Source: Ruminococcus sp.
Lineage (GTDB): Bacteria > Bacillota > Clostridia > Oscillospirales > Acutalibacteraceae
Direction of reading: 5' to 3'
DNA length: 64,000 nucleotides
Assembly (NCBI GenBank): GCA_017473955.1
Contig: JAFUIK010000049.1
Span: 1-64,000, forward strand
In this document: one piece after another, positions 1 through 8,110 of the stretch
Layout of the letters: each line of letters starts with the position of its first letter
How positions within the stretch are numbered: position 1 is the first letter of the stretch
Made by a program: the position numbers and the translations under genes
Notes under the pieces: model-generated
Told to the model about the DNA's origin: nothing
The model's input: the letters and a program-made list of their open reading frames with translations, nothing else
Databases searched by the model: none

Positions 1-166
1 AGAAGACTTCTTAAACAGACTCGACGATATGGTTGAGCAGGCATTTGATGACCAGTGCACAGGTGCAAACCCACGTTACCCATTAATGAGTGAAATCAAG
101 CAGATGTACTTAAACGCATACTACGGCAAGCACTTTGCTGAAAAAGATATGCCAACAAAAGCATAA
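1..166 (+). CDS. adhE: Bifunctional aldehyde-alcohol dehydrogenase AdhE, C-terminal end (partial)
   Basis: The open frame enters from the left edge (first whole codon at base 2) and stops at TAA 164-166, giving the last 54 residues of a protein. The block Asp-Asp-Gln-Cys-Thr-Gly-Ala-Asn-Pro-Arg-Tyr-Pro, followed by Ser-Glu-Ile-Lys-Gln and a final Ala-Tyr-Tyr-Gly, matches the very end of the iron-dependent alcohol dehydrogenase domain of AdhE. That fermentative enzyme reduces acetyl-CoA through acetaldehyde to ethanol in the cytoplasm. Catalytic and NAD-binding regions lie outside the window, so a stand-alone iron alcohol dehydrogenase is not fully excluded. The next gene begins 14 bases after the stop, so the two are probably co-transcribed. 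Confidence 0.82.
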   Translation, partial: EDFLNRLDDMVEQAFDDQCTGANPRYPLMSEIKQMYLNAYYGKHFAEKDMPTKA

Positions 167-180
167 GGGAGGATATAGTA

Positions 181-930
181 ATGAAACTTGACAACGTTAT
201 TGCTACAAGAAAAGACAAGGTTATTTACCGCGATGGTGACAGATGTATCAAGGTTTTCGATACAAACTACTCAAAGGCTGATATCCTCAACGAAGCTTTA
301 AATCAGGCAAGAATCGAGGAAACAGGCCTCAATATCGCAAAAATTCAGGAAGTTACAATGATTGACGGTAAATGGGCAATCGTTACTGACTTTATCGAGG
401 GCAAGACTTTAGCTCAGCTTATGGAAGAAAACCCTGACAAAATGGATGAGTATCTTGAGCTTTTAGTTGACTTACAGCTTACAGTTCACGAAAAAACCTG
501 CCCTATGCTCAACAAGTTAAAGGACAAAATGAACCGCAAAATCAGTGCTTCATCCTTAGACGCTACAACTCGCTACGAGCTCCACACACGTTTAGAGGGT
601 ATGCCAAAGCACAAAAAGGTTTGCCACGGCGACTTCAACCCATCAAACATCATCATCACTGAAGACGGCACACCATTCATCCTCGACTGGGCACACGCTA
701 CTCAGGGCAACGCTTCAGCCGATGTAGCCAGAACATACCTCCTGTTCTGTTTAAAGGGCGAGGAGAAACTTGCTAACGACTACTTAAACCTTTTCTGCAA
801 GAAGAGCAACACAGCTACGCAGTACGTTCAGAAATGGATGCCAATCGTTGCGGCTTCACAGTCAGTAAAGGGCAACGAAAAAGAACGTGAGTTCTTACTC
901 TCATGGTGCGACGTAGTTGACTACGAATAA
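181..930 (+). CDS. APH/choline-kinase-fold phosphotransferase
   Basis: A 249-residue cytoplasmic kinase of the aminoglycoside-phosphotransferase/choline-kinase fold. The Brenner-type catalytic motif is visible as H149-G-D151-F-N-P-S-N156, and the Mg-binding aspartate as D169 in Leu-Asp-Trp-Ala-His. The N-terminal lobe contains a Val-Thr-Asp-Phe-Ile-Glu-Gly hinge-like segment. ATG 181 is preceded by GGGAGG at 167-172, 8 nt upstream. The family phosphorylates small molecules such as amino sugars, choline or homoserine, and the substrate cannot be read from the sequence. The 14-bp gap to adhE and the terminator right behind the gene make it the last gene of the adhE transcript. An antibiotic-resistance role is possible by fold but not supported by context. 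Confidence 0.8.
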   Translation: MKLDNVIATRKDKVIYRDGDRCIKVFDTNYSKADILNEALNQARIEETGLNIAKIQEVTMIDGKWAIVTDFIEGKTLAQLMEENPDKMDEYLELLVDLQLTVHEKTCPMLNKLKDKMNRKISASSLDATTRYELHTRLEGMPKHKKVCHGDFNPSNIIITEDGTPFILDWAHATQGNASADVARTYLLFCLKGEEKLANDYLNLFCKKSNTATQYVQKWMPIVAASQSVKGNEKEREFLLSWCDVVDYE

Positions 931-945
931 TCTTTCATAAACCTA

Positions 946-972
946 GGGGCTACCAAAACGGTAGCCCTTTTG
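946..972 (+). terminator. Rho-independent terminator of the adhE-kinase transcript
   Basis: Stem GGGCTACC (947-954) pairs with GGTAGCCC (960-967) around a 5-nt loop and is followed by TTTTGTT. Confidence 0.88.
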
Positions 973-1037
973 TTATGCTCATATTTTTATATAACTATTT
1001 CGTTCCCAAAATTTGTCTATCAGCTGTAAAATTATTG

Positions 1038-1066
1038 TTGACTAATACTGTCAAAAGGTATATCAT
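1038..1066 (+). promoter_or_regulatory. Sigma-A-type promoter for the secreted esterase
   Basis: TTGACT (1038-1043), a 17-bp spacer and TATCAT (1061-1066) lie 52 bp before the ATG of the esterase gene. The spacing is ideal and there is one mismatch from consensus in each box. Confidence 0.6.
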
Positions 1067-1118
1067 TTAAATGTATATTTAATATTACCCATCGTTTCTA
1101 TCATTTAATGGAGGAAAT

Positions 1119-4100
1119 ATGAAAAAAATTATCGCACTAACACTCATAGTTGCAAGCCTGCTGAGCTTTTTACCCGTTGTTTCAGCATCAGCCTATGACA
1201 CAACGGTAACTACAACAACCGCGACTCCTGACACTGCTTCTGTGGGTGATGAGTCAGAAATTCCCGACAGCTTTAACATCACAAAACAAAGCTATTTAAA
1301 TCTTGAATACAACGATGTGTTTGACCTTGATGAACACTACAGCGGTTATTCTATTGCTAAGATTTACAACGATGCTGTAACCTCGTTTAAGGTAGAAAAC
1401 GGAATGGTTTCAAGCTTTAAGGATACGTCAGTTTTGGAAAAAGAGGACGACAACAGCTTTTACTGTAGCGGTATCGGAAACGCTAGGGTGCTTCTTGTAA
1501 AATCTGATGACCTTTCAACAGCTAAAAAAGTATTGAGTGGTCAAAGCACATCATCCATAAACTCACTTGTGCTGAATATAAGCGTCACCCCTGCCCCTCT
1601 GACCATAGTTTATATCAGCGGACAAAGCAACGGTGAGGGCTCAGTTGCCGCAAATTTAGGCTATCATCCTGAGGACTCCGTTGTATGCGAAAAAGGCGAG
1701 GTTTTCTCTACCTACGCTCCGTCAAATGACTCAAGAGCACAGAAAATTTCGGGTATTCCTACATTTTCAGTTTGCACAAAAGAACAAGCTCCCGACTATG
1801 TTGCAGGCTCGTTGAGTTTAAATAACACTTTGTCAGTAAGCGGGAATGAACTCACTTATAAGCTTGATTCCTTAACTTTAAACGGTCAGGGCAAAACAGG
1901 TCCGGACTCAGGCTTTGCATACAAGTACAACGAGCTTACAGGCGACAAGGTCTGGATGGTAAACGCCGCTTGGGGCGGTACTGCCGTTAATAAATGGATA
2001 AATGGTGCCGATGCCTACGAGCGAGCTTTAGCAGTTTATAAAGAAGCAGAAAAAACATATGAAGCTGAAATATCATCGGGTCACTTTGTCGAGGGTAGCA
2101 GACTTTGTATCTGGGTACAGGGCGAAGCAGACAAAAAGAATACCGTTTCAGCCTATCGCGAACATTTTGTAGAAGTAACAAACAATCTCACAAACGAGCT
2201 GTCACTCGACAGATTTGGTATCATACTCACCCGTTCCTCAAAGGACACCCAGTATAAAAGTTACAAGGACAATGCCCTAACAGCACCTCGAATCGTTCAG
2301 CCTGCTGTCGCTAATGACAAGAATTTCGAAAAAGTTTATCTTGTCAGCAGAGAACACGAAACATGGGTAACTGACAGCGGTGTCGAAGAGTATTTCAGGG
2401 CTATGTATCCACAGGGCATTCTGTCCTATCCGCTCAGAGATAACGCAACAATCAGTGCGATTCCTACCACCATGTACGAAGTACACAACGACGTGCATTT
2501 TTCACAGGCAGGACATAACGAAAACGGTATGGATGCCGCAGAAAATATGTATTATGCCGTAACAGGTCAGCAACGCGATGTTTCTGTACTGTGGCTCAAA
2601 GAAAACGGTTCTTTTGCTTATGACAACTCACTCGATGCAAACCTTAACATTCCTTTTGTTCTGTCTGCACGAATCACTCCGCCTGAGCAGGGCAAGTTAT
2701 ACAGTATTGTTACCGACAAAAACTATCTTAAATACGACTACGCAAGCTCAACCTTCACCCCTATAAAGCAGGGTTCAACAACGATTAAGCTTGTTGACGA
2801 TAACTCAAACGTTATCAGCACACTAAAAGTCAATATAAACACATTCGCCCTTGCAACCCCATATATAACATCGTTTGAAAATTTATCAAACAGCGTAAAA
2901 ATCACTTGGGAAAAGGTCGAGGGTGCAACTCACTACAGAATTTACTATCACAACGGCACAAACTACGTCGGACTTGCCACAACAACCGACACAACCTACA
3001 CCCACACCGGAGTAGAAAGTGGCAAAACCTACACATATACAGTCAGATGTGTTGACAGCTCAAACAACTTCAAAAGCTTATACGTTAAAGAAGGCTTCAA
3101 AAACACCTTCCTAAAAGCTCCCGTACTAACCGCCGCAACAAATGCAGCAGGTGGTGCAAAAATCACTTGGGAAGCAGTCAACGGAGCTCTAAACTACGGA
3201 GTATACAGAAAGAGTGATACTGACACCTCATACAAGCGAGTAGGTACAACAACCTCAAATTCATTCTTAGACACAACAGCCATAAGCAACACAACCTACA
3301 CATATACTGTACGATGCCTTTCAAAAGACGGCACTAAAGCTCAAAGCTCTTTTGATGCAACAGGCAAAACCTTAAAATACATTGCCGCACCAAAAATCAT
3401 CTCACACAAAGCCTCATCAAATGGCATAACCCTTTATTGGGACAAGGTAGACGGTGCAACAGCTTATCGCGTTTTCATTAAAACCGAAGACGGCGGTTGG
3501 AAAGGCTTAGGCAACACAACTGCCACCTCGTTTACAGACTACACTGCAACAAAGAAAGCAGTGTACACCTATACTGTCAGGTGTATCAATACCCAAACAA
3601 ATACCTATACAAGCTCATACTATTCTTCGGGCTACACAGTGGACACAAAACTGAAAACTCCTGTTATAACAGAGTTTGAGAACACTCGCACAGGCGTTAA
3701 GATTACTTGGAGCGAGGTTGAGGGTGCGTACAAATACAGGCTGTTCTACCACAACGGCACTCAGTACAAAACCATTACCACCACAACCGATACAACATAC
3801 ATCCACACAGATGTAGAAAACGAAAAGGTTTACACCTACACAGTCAGATGCGTTGGAGCTGACGGCTCCTTTGAGAGCGATTATGTGAAAGAAGGCTTTA
3901 CAAATCGTTTCTTCGCACCTCCTGTTTTAAATACTCCTACTAACATCGAAAACGGTGTAAGAGTATCTTGGGAGCCTCTTGAGGGTGCGACTTATTATCG
4001 AGTTTACCGCAAAGGCCCTAACGACACCACATGGGTAAAGCTTGCCGACACTAAAAATTCGTACTATATTGACGAAAATGTTAAGGATAACACAAGCTAC

Positions 4101-4322
4101 ACATACACCGTCAGATGCTTAAGCGAAGACAAAACAAAATTTGAAAGCTCTTTTGATGCAACAGGAAAAACTATCGTTTACAAAATTACCGAAAAGCCAC
4201 AGCCTGTTAAAAAAGCCAACAAAGTTCCACGCATCGACATCAAAATCAAGAGCGACAAATATAATCTCATTGAAAAAATCAACAGTCTTTTACAAAGCAT
4301 CAAAAGCAGAATAACCCGCTAA
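1119..4322 (+). CDS. Secreted SGNH/SASA-family esterase with five Fn3-like repeats
   Basis: A 1067-residue exported protein. Residues 1-26 form a signal peptide ending in Ala-Ser-Ala. After a region of unknown fold, a sialate-O-acetylesterase/CE6-like SGNH domain spans about 160-490: block I is G168-Q-S170-N with the nucleophile Ser, then Trp-Val-Gln-Gly-Glu-Ala-Asp (332-338) and Asp458-Val-His460 as the likely acid/base pair. About 495-570 looks like a bacterial Ig-like module. Five Fn3-like repeats follow (about 575-1030), each with a Tyr-Thr-Tyr-Thr-Val-Arg-Cys strand. The tail (about 1035-1067) is basic and rich in Lys/Ile, with no dockerin, sortase motif or membrane helix. Deacetylation of plant or host glycans outside the cell is inferred from the family; the substrate is unknown. 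The ATG has the ribosome site GGAGG 6 nt upstream. Confidence 0.85.
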   Translation: MKKIIALTLIVASLLSFLPVVSASAYDTTVTTTTATPDTASVGDESEIPDSFNITKQSYLNLEYNDVFDLDEHYSGYSIAKIYNDAVTSFKVENGMVSSFKDTSVLEKEDDNSFYCSGIGNARVLLVKSDDLSTAKKVLSGQSTSSINSLVLNISVTPAPLTIVYISGQSNGEGSVAANLGYHPEDSVVCEKGEVFSTYAPSNDSRAQKISGIPTFSVCTKEQAPDYVAGSLSLNNTLSVSGNELTYKLDSLTLNGQGKTGPDSGFAYKYNELTGDKVWMVNAAWGGTAVNKWINGADAYERALAVYKEAEKTYEAEISSGHFVEGSRLCIWVQGEADKKNTVSAYREHFVEVTNNLTNELSLDRFGIILTRSSKDTQYKSYKDNALTAPRIVQPAVANDKNFEKVYLVSREHETWVTDSGVEEYFRAMYPQGILSYPLRDNATISAIPTTMYEVHNDVHFSQAGHNENGMDAAENMYYAVTGQQRDVSVLWLKENGSFAYDNSLDANLNIPFVLSARITPPEQGKLYSIVTDKNYLKYDYASSTFTPIKQGSTTIKLVDDNSNVISTLKVNINTFALATPYITSFENLSNSVKITWEKVEGATHYRIYYHNGTNYVGLATTTDTTYTHTGVESGKTYTYTVRCVDSSNNFKSLYVKEGFKNTFLKAPVLTAATNAAGGAKITWEAVNGALNYGVYRKSDTDTSYKRVGTTTSNSFLDTTAISNTTYTYTVRCLSKDGTKAQSSFDATGKTLKYIAAPKIISHKASSNGITLYWDKVDGATAYRVFIKTEDGGWKGLGNTTATSFTDYTATKKAVYTYTVRCINTQTNTYTSSYYSSGYTVDTKLKTPVITEFENTRTGVKITWSEVEGAYKYRLFYHNGTQYKTITTTTDTTYIHTDVENEKVYTYTVRCVGADGSFESDYVKEGFTNRFFAPPVLNTPTNIENGVRVSWEPLEGATYYRVYRKGPNDTTWVKLADTKNSYYIDENVKDNTSYTYTVRCLSEDKTKFESSFDATGKTIVYKITEKPQPVKKANKVPRIDIKIKSDKYNLIEKINSLLQSIKSRITR
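2848..4190 (+). repeat. Five tandem Fn3-like coding repeats with A-B-C-A-B order
   Basis: Five units of about 90 codons. By eye, unit 1 matches unit 4 best (both have Tyr-His-Asn-Gly-Thr and end Tyr-Val-Lys-Glu-Gly-Phe). Unit 2 matches unit 5 (both end Ser-Ser-Phe-Asp-Ala-Thr-Gly-Lys-Thr). Unit 3 is distinct. This suggests duplication of a multi-unit block. Confidence 0.75.
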
Positions 4323-4353
4323 TCAATTTCAATGTTTTGCAATCATTCACAGA

Positions 4354-4385
4354 AAAAAAGGACTCCGAGCGGAGTCCTTTTTGTT
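4354..4385. terminator. Bidirectional terminator
   Basis: AAGGACTCC pairs with GGAGTCCTT around a short GAGC loop. It is flanked by an A-run on the left and TTTTTG on the right, so it can end both the esterase transcript and the opposing cohesin-like gene. Confidence 0.85.
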
Positions 4386-4443
4386 ATTTATATAACTCTT
4401 ATTAGTAAGCATTATCACTGTTTCAAAAATAACAACTGTGCGT

Positions 4444-5088
4444 TTATCTCTCTTTACTAAGTAATAACCTTATGTTTAGAATAACCACCACACAAGCTGT
4501 AACTGAGCCGGCAATATACAACGCTTTTTGCGTTTTATCAGAAGCTTTTCGCTCTATGCTATAGCTATTCGCACTTGCTGCACTATCATCACTAGCTTGA
4601 GTTTTCACTTCATCGCCTTTACCATTCTCTACACAGTCGTCCTTTTTATTCACCGAAATATTGCAACTATTAATACACTGCGTTTGTACAACATTCAGCT
4701 TATGGTCAACAATCTCGCTACTCACTAATTGCATATCAGTTTTAGCTTCTTGCTTTCCTTTAAATCTGAATTTAACAACCTCGTTATTCTCATACGAAGC
4801 GTCATCAAGCACAAAAGCAACCTTAACTGCATCACCACTGCTGTTGTACTCAACATCAAAGCGTTCACTGTTAACGTCCATAAATTCAACAACATTACTG
4901 TCATAATTAAGCGTAATCATACCACCGCTGATATCATAAGCGTCTTCTGATGTTACACTCACATCAAACATCTTGTCCACAAAAGCAGTATCAGCAGACA
5001 ACACCATCTCTACGTTTTCAGCTTCAACTGAAAACACACTAAGCAAAAACATAAAAACCGTAGACAATATGGCTACAATTTTTCTCAT
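4444..5088 (-). CDS. Membrane-anchored protein with a cohesin-like domain
   Basis: A 214-residue exported protein. A signal peptide (about 1-23, ending Val-Glu-Ala) leads into one beta-rich module (about 25-147). Its order resembles cohesins: an initial Val-Glu-Met-Val-Leu strand, Phe-Asp-Val-Ser-Val, Gly-Gly-Met-Ile-Thr-Leu, then Tyr-Asp-Ser-Asn-Val-Val (62-67) and a late Val-Val-Lys-Phe-Arg-Phe strand. A low-complexity Ser/Asp/Lys linker (about 148-188) precedes a single membrane helix (189-210) with a basic end, so the module would face outward. Its ATG overlaps the stop of the upstream reductase (ATGA), which implies translational coupling. Two dockerin proteins are encoded just upstream on the same strand. 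Cohesin is my structural reading; a related immunoglobulin-like fold is the alternative. Confidence 0.6.
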   Translation of the reverse strand: MRKIVAILSTVFMFLLSVFSVEAENVEMVLSADTAFVDKMFDVSVTSEDAYDISGGMITLNYDSNVVEFMDVNSERFDVEYNSSGDAVKVAFVLDDASYENNEVVKFRFKGKQEAKTDMQLVSSEIVDHKLNVVQTQCINSCNISVNKKDDCVENGKGDEVKTQASDDSAASANSYSIERKASDKTQKALYIAGSVTACVVVILNIRLLLSKER

Positions 5089-5819
5089 ACCACCATACCG
5101 CCGTTAACACCTATAACCTGACCGGTAATATACTGTGCTCTGTCTGACACCAAAAACGCCACCGCATCGGCTACGTTCTTCGCTGTGCCGATTTCACACA
5201 TAGGTATATCCTCTTTGATAAGCTCTAGCTCATCATCAGAAAAACTGCTCATCATATCCGTCATAATAACACCCGGAGCGACACAATTAACCCTTATGTT
5301 GCTCGGTGCAACCTCCTTTGAGAGAGCCTTTGTCAGCCCTATCACGCCGGCCTTAGAAGCAGAGTAAGCAACCTCACACGATGCTCCTACCTGTCCCCAC
5401 ATTGAGCTGATGTTAACTATAGCACCATTATGATTTCTTATCATACAAGGCAAAACCGCGTGACAGCAATTATAAACCGAGGTGAGGTTAGTCGAAACAA
5501 CTTTGCTCCAATCATCAAAAGTAGTATCCGTAAACAGCTTTTGGAGTGCGATGCCCGCGTTGTTAACAAGCACATCAATATTTGTAAACTGCTTAAAAAC
5601 TTCATCCACCATGTCATCAACCTGAGTCTTATCAGAAACGTCAGCTTTGACTGCAAGCACCTCAACCGCGTAATTATCCTCAATTATCTTTTTAAGTGCA
5701 AGAGCCTTTTGCTCACTGTTATTGTAATTAAGCACAATATTATATCCGTTTTTAGCAAGAGCTATAGCACAAGCAGTACCTATACCACGAGAAGCACCCG
5801 TAACTAACGCTGTTTTCAT
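5085..5819 (-). CDS. Short-chain dehydrogenase/reductase, FabG-like
   Basis: A 244-residue cytoplasmic Rossmann reductase of the classical SDR family. It has the nucleotide-binding Thr-Gly-Ala-Ser-Arg-Gly-Ile-Gly near the N-terminus, Asn-Asn-Ala-Gly, the catalytic Ser in Asn-Ile-Ser-Ser-Met-Trp-Gly, and Tyr-Ser-Ala-Ser-Lys (YxxxK). The closing Gly-Gly-Met-Val-Val is typical of FabG. The start is placed at 5819 because AGGTGG sits 6 nt before that ATG, whereas the longer frame would begin inside the ribosome site. Families of this type reduce 3-oxoacyl-ACP, but it stands alone without other fatty-acid genes and is coupled to a cohesin-like gene, so its physiological substrate is uncertain. Confidence 0.82.
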   Translation of the reverse strand: MKTALVTGASRGIGTACAIALAKNGYNIVLNYNNSEQKALALKKIIEDNYAVEVLAVKADVSDKTQVDDMVDEVFKQFTNIDVLVNNAGIALQKLFTDTTFDDWSKVVSTNLTSVYNCCHAVLPCMIRNHNGAIVNISSMWGQVGASCEVAYSASKAGVIGLTKALSKEVAPSNIRVNCVAPGVIMTDMMSSFSDDELELIKEDIPMCEIGTAKNVADAVAFLVSDRAQYITGQVIGVNGGMVV

Positions 5820-5848
5820 AATCCACCTCAAAAAAATATACTTTTAAA

Positions 5849-5878
5849 ATAATACACTATTCCTGCAGACAAAATCAA
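5849..5878 (-). promoter_or_regulatory. Probable promoter of the SDR/cohesin-like pair
   Basis: On the minus strand, TTGATT (5873-5878), an 18-bp spacer and TATTAT (5849-5854) lie about 30 bp before the SDR start. Confidence 0.45.
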
Positions 5879-5908
5879 CCGCTATCACGCATTTTTCAGA
5901 AATAATAC

Positions 5909-5935
5909 AAAAAGGGCAGTCAAAAGACTGCCCCA
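5909..5935 (-). terminator. Terminator of the first dockerin gene
   Basis: GGGCAGTC (5914-5921) and GACTGCCC (5926-5933) form a stem with an AAAA loop. Read on the minus strand it ends in a T-run. Confidence 0.88.
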
Positions 5936-5948
5936 AAAAAGTATCTGT

Positions 5949-7997
5949 TTAGAATCCTTCAATAAGATCCGCGATATAAAACTGAATAAGTGTTGCATCC
6001 ATTATGCTGATTTTTTCGTCACCATCGGTATTAGCACGTCTTTGCTGCTCTTCGTCAAGAGTTTCAAAATCAGCGATAGCAAGCTGAATCAAGGTAGCGT
6101 CCATAATATTAATGTCGCCGTTACCGTCAACGTCACCAAGAATATCGCTAGGACTATTCTGCACCTCAACAAAGCATCTCGTGCCTAGTGTATAAACATC
6201 GTAGCCTAAAAGGTTTCCATCATCGTCAATAATCTTCTCAATGCAGAAATAGGCAATACCGTTTTCTGTGCGAGCATATGCGTCGGTGTAATAGTCGTTA
6301 TTTATATAATAACAAACAGGGTCATATGTAAGCTTTTCAGTAGTTTCGTCAGCATAAGTAACAGTAACGACCATACCATCACCATCTATAGAAACATTCT
6401 CTGCATCGATAGACACAACTGTCTTGCTTTCAGTGTAAGTAACTCCGTCGTAAACCATACCTACGCCACAGCAAGTGAAGTAATCGTATGTAAAATCACC
6501 ATCAAAGTCGTATTCATTAAAAATGCTGACAACATCGTCGCCAACCTGAATTTCGCAAATGAGAGTACCGTCATCATAATATGACATTGTTTCATCATTA
6601 GCTACAGCCTGTGCAGATGTACCGTCTTTGTAGTTAATCTTAATCACAGCACCTGTATAGTCGCCGTAATATCTATCCCCAAACTCAGCCTTGTCAGGAG
6701 GGGTGATAACCTCGATGCTTTCAACGTGTGTTTCAACTACATCAACATCGAATTTAATCTCACTGCCTTTGTAATACAAGACACCCTCAACTGTGCAAGG
6801 TTCTGTGACCTCGTGAGAAGACAAATCATATTCATACCCGTCGATTTCCCAGTATTCCATATCAATGTCCTCGTCTGTAAAGGTCTGTGTTGTGCCGTCT
6901 TCATACTCAACAGTGAAAGAAAGACCTGTCAAATCAGACGGTCTAAATGAATACACTCCGTCATAATCAAGGTAACCTGTTGAATAGTCGCCGTAGATGT
7001 AATCCCTTGTAGGCTCTGAATTTACTGTTACGCTCTTAAAAGGAGTAGGCAGAATTGTAACAGGAATTTTCGCCTCAGCACCAAGATAAGATACAGTTAC
7101 GTAGTGTGTGCCAACACCCCAAGGATTTTCATACTGGTCATCATAAATGTCAGGATAAACTCCATTGAGTGATTCGTATGCAGCGATTTCTACACTTGCA
7201 CCAACTTTCAAGTTAACAGTGATTATCGCATCATCAGGGATATTGTACATATAGTAGTAATTGTCGTCATACTCCCAGTAGCCGTTAGAATTAACATACA
7301 TCTCTATTGGTGTTTCACAGCTGTATTCGATGCTTTCTACAGGATTTTCAACAGTGGTGAAAAAGATTCGCTCAAATGCGTTTCCGCATACGATATCTGC
7401 ATAATAGTTACCCATACCGTCATTATCAAAATAAGTTTCGACATCGAAATCGCCAACCGGATTATCCTCATAATATGACCAATCTACTGTAGAGCCGTCA
7501 GAGAGTGAGAATGTCGCCTCAAGGCCTAAAAGACTTAGTGTATCCTCTTCAAAGCCAAATACAACGGTAGTATCATAAGGCTCCTGTGTGATTTCAACAG
7601 ACTCAACACCAACACCTTCTGTAACACACACATCAAATACGGCATCTTCATCATACGCACCAAAAACAACAGTGTATGTATAACCTGAGTAAAGCTGTGC
7701 CACTAACGAAAAGTTCAAGTCTTCATCGTTATCATCCGAGTATCCGATTTCATCCCCATAAGAGTTGTAAAGGGATACATATGGATCATACCCTTCACCC
7801 ATACTGTAAATATTATACCAACCGTCATTTTCAGGACTGAAGGTGTATGTACTGCACGAGCGGACAGAAACTTCTGTGACTGTGTCATACTCCAGCATCG
7901 GATACGGACTATAAGCCCCCGCACTTACCATAGGCAGAGCTGACAAAAGCATAACCATAGCAAGAATAACAGCCAATATTTTTCTAAAGCTTTTCAT
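5949..7997 (-). CDS. Secreted dockerin protein with PPC-like and Ig-like modules (copy 1)
   Basis: A 682-residue acidic exported protein. Residues 1-28 are a signal peptide. About 35-130 resembles a pre-peptidase C-terminal beta-sandwich (Phe-Ser-Pro-Glu-Asn-Asp-Gly-Trp-Tyr). Several roughly 90-residue Ig-like segments follow, each containing a phrase of the type Val-Glu-Tyr-Glu-Asp-Gly-Thr. A type I dockerin occupies about 621-682, with two Ca-binding repeats (Asp-Val-Asp-Gly-Asn-Gly-Asp and Asp-Gly-Asp-Glu-Lys) each followed by Ile-Met-Asp-Ala-Thr-Leu-Ile-Gln. Dockerins bind cohesins, so the protein should be held on a cellulosome-like scaffold or cell-surface cohesin. No catalytic domain is evident, so an adhesive or carbohydrate-binding role is my inference. 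It is a paralogue of the adjacent upstream gene but has its own promoter and terminator. Confidence 0.85.
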   Translation of the reverse strand: MKSFRKILAVILAMVMLLSALPMVSAGAYSPYPMLEYDTVTEVSVRSCSTYTFSPENDGWYNIYSMGEGYDPYVSLYNSYGDEIGYSDDNDEDLNFSLVAQLYSGYTYTVVFGAYDEDAVFDVCVTEGVGVESVEITQEPYDTTVVFGFEEDTLSLLGLEATFSLSDGSTVDWSYYEDNPVGDFDVETYFDNDGMGNYYADIVCGNAFERIFFTTVENPVESIEYSCETPIEMYVNSNGYWEYDDNYYYMYNIPDDAIITVNLKVGASVEIAAYESLNGVYPDIYDDQYENPWGVGTHYVTVSYLGAEAKIPVTILPTPFKSVTVNSEPTRDYIYGDYSTGYLDYDGVYSFRPSDLTGLSFTVEYEDGTTQTFTDEDIDMEYWEIDGYEYDLSSHEVTEPCTVEGVLYYKGSEIKFDVDVVETHVESIEVITPPDKAEFGDRYYGDYTGAVIKINYKDGTSAQAVANDETMSYYDDGTLICEIQVGDDVVSIFNEYDFDGDFTYDYFTCCGVGMVYDGVTYTESKTVVSIDAENVSIDGDGMVVTVTYADETTEKLTYDPVCYYINNDYYTDAYARTENGIAYFCIEKIIDDDGNLLGYDVYTLGTRCFVEVQNSPSDILGDVDGNGDINIMDATLIQLAIADFETLDEEQQRRANTDGDEKISIMDATLIQFYIADLIEGF

Positions 7998-8040
7998 ATA
8001 TTTTCCTCCTTTTGTGCATTTGCACCAATCTTACGTTCCC

Positions 8041-8069
8041 AGTATAACATCATTATACCAAAATTGCAA
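8041..8069 (-). promoter_or_regulatory. Sigma-A-type promoter for dockerin copy 1
   Basis: On the minus strand, TTGCAA (8064-8069), a 17-bp spacer and TATACT (8041-8046) lie just after the preceding gene's terminator. Confidence 0.62.
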
Positions 8070-8070
8070 C

Positions 8071-8098
8071 AAAAAGGCGGTCTTATGACCGCCTTTTT
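8071..8098 (-). terminator. Terminator of dockerin copy 2
   Basis: AAGGCGGTC pairs with GACCGCCTT around a TTAT loop, with A and T runs on both sides. On the minus strand it follows the second dockerin gene. Confidence 0.88.
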
Positions 8099-8110
8099 AT
8101 ATGCCACCCT

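Noticed and set aside
181..930. The APH-fold kinase as an aminoglycoside resistance gene
   Set aside because: The fold is shared by many metabolic kinases and the gene is co-transcribed with adhE; no mobile-element context.
5430..5807. A 125-codon frame opposite the SDR gene
   Set aside because: Shadow of a well-supported reductase; composition unlike a protein.
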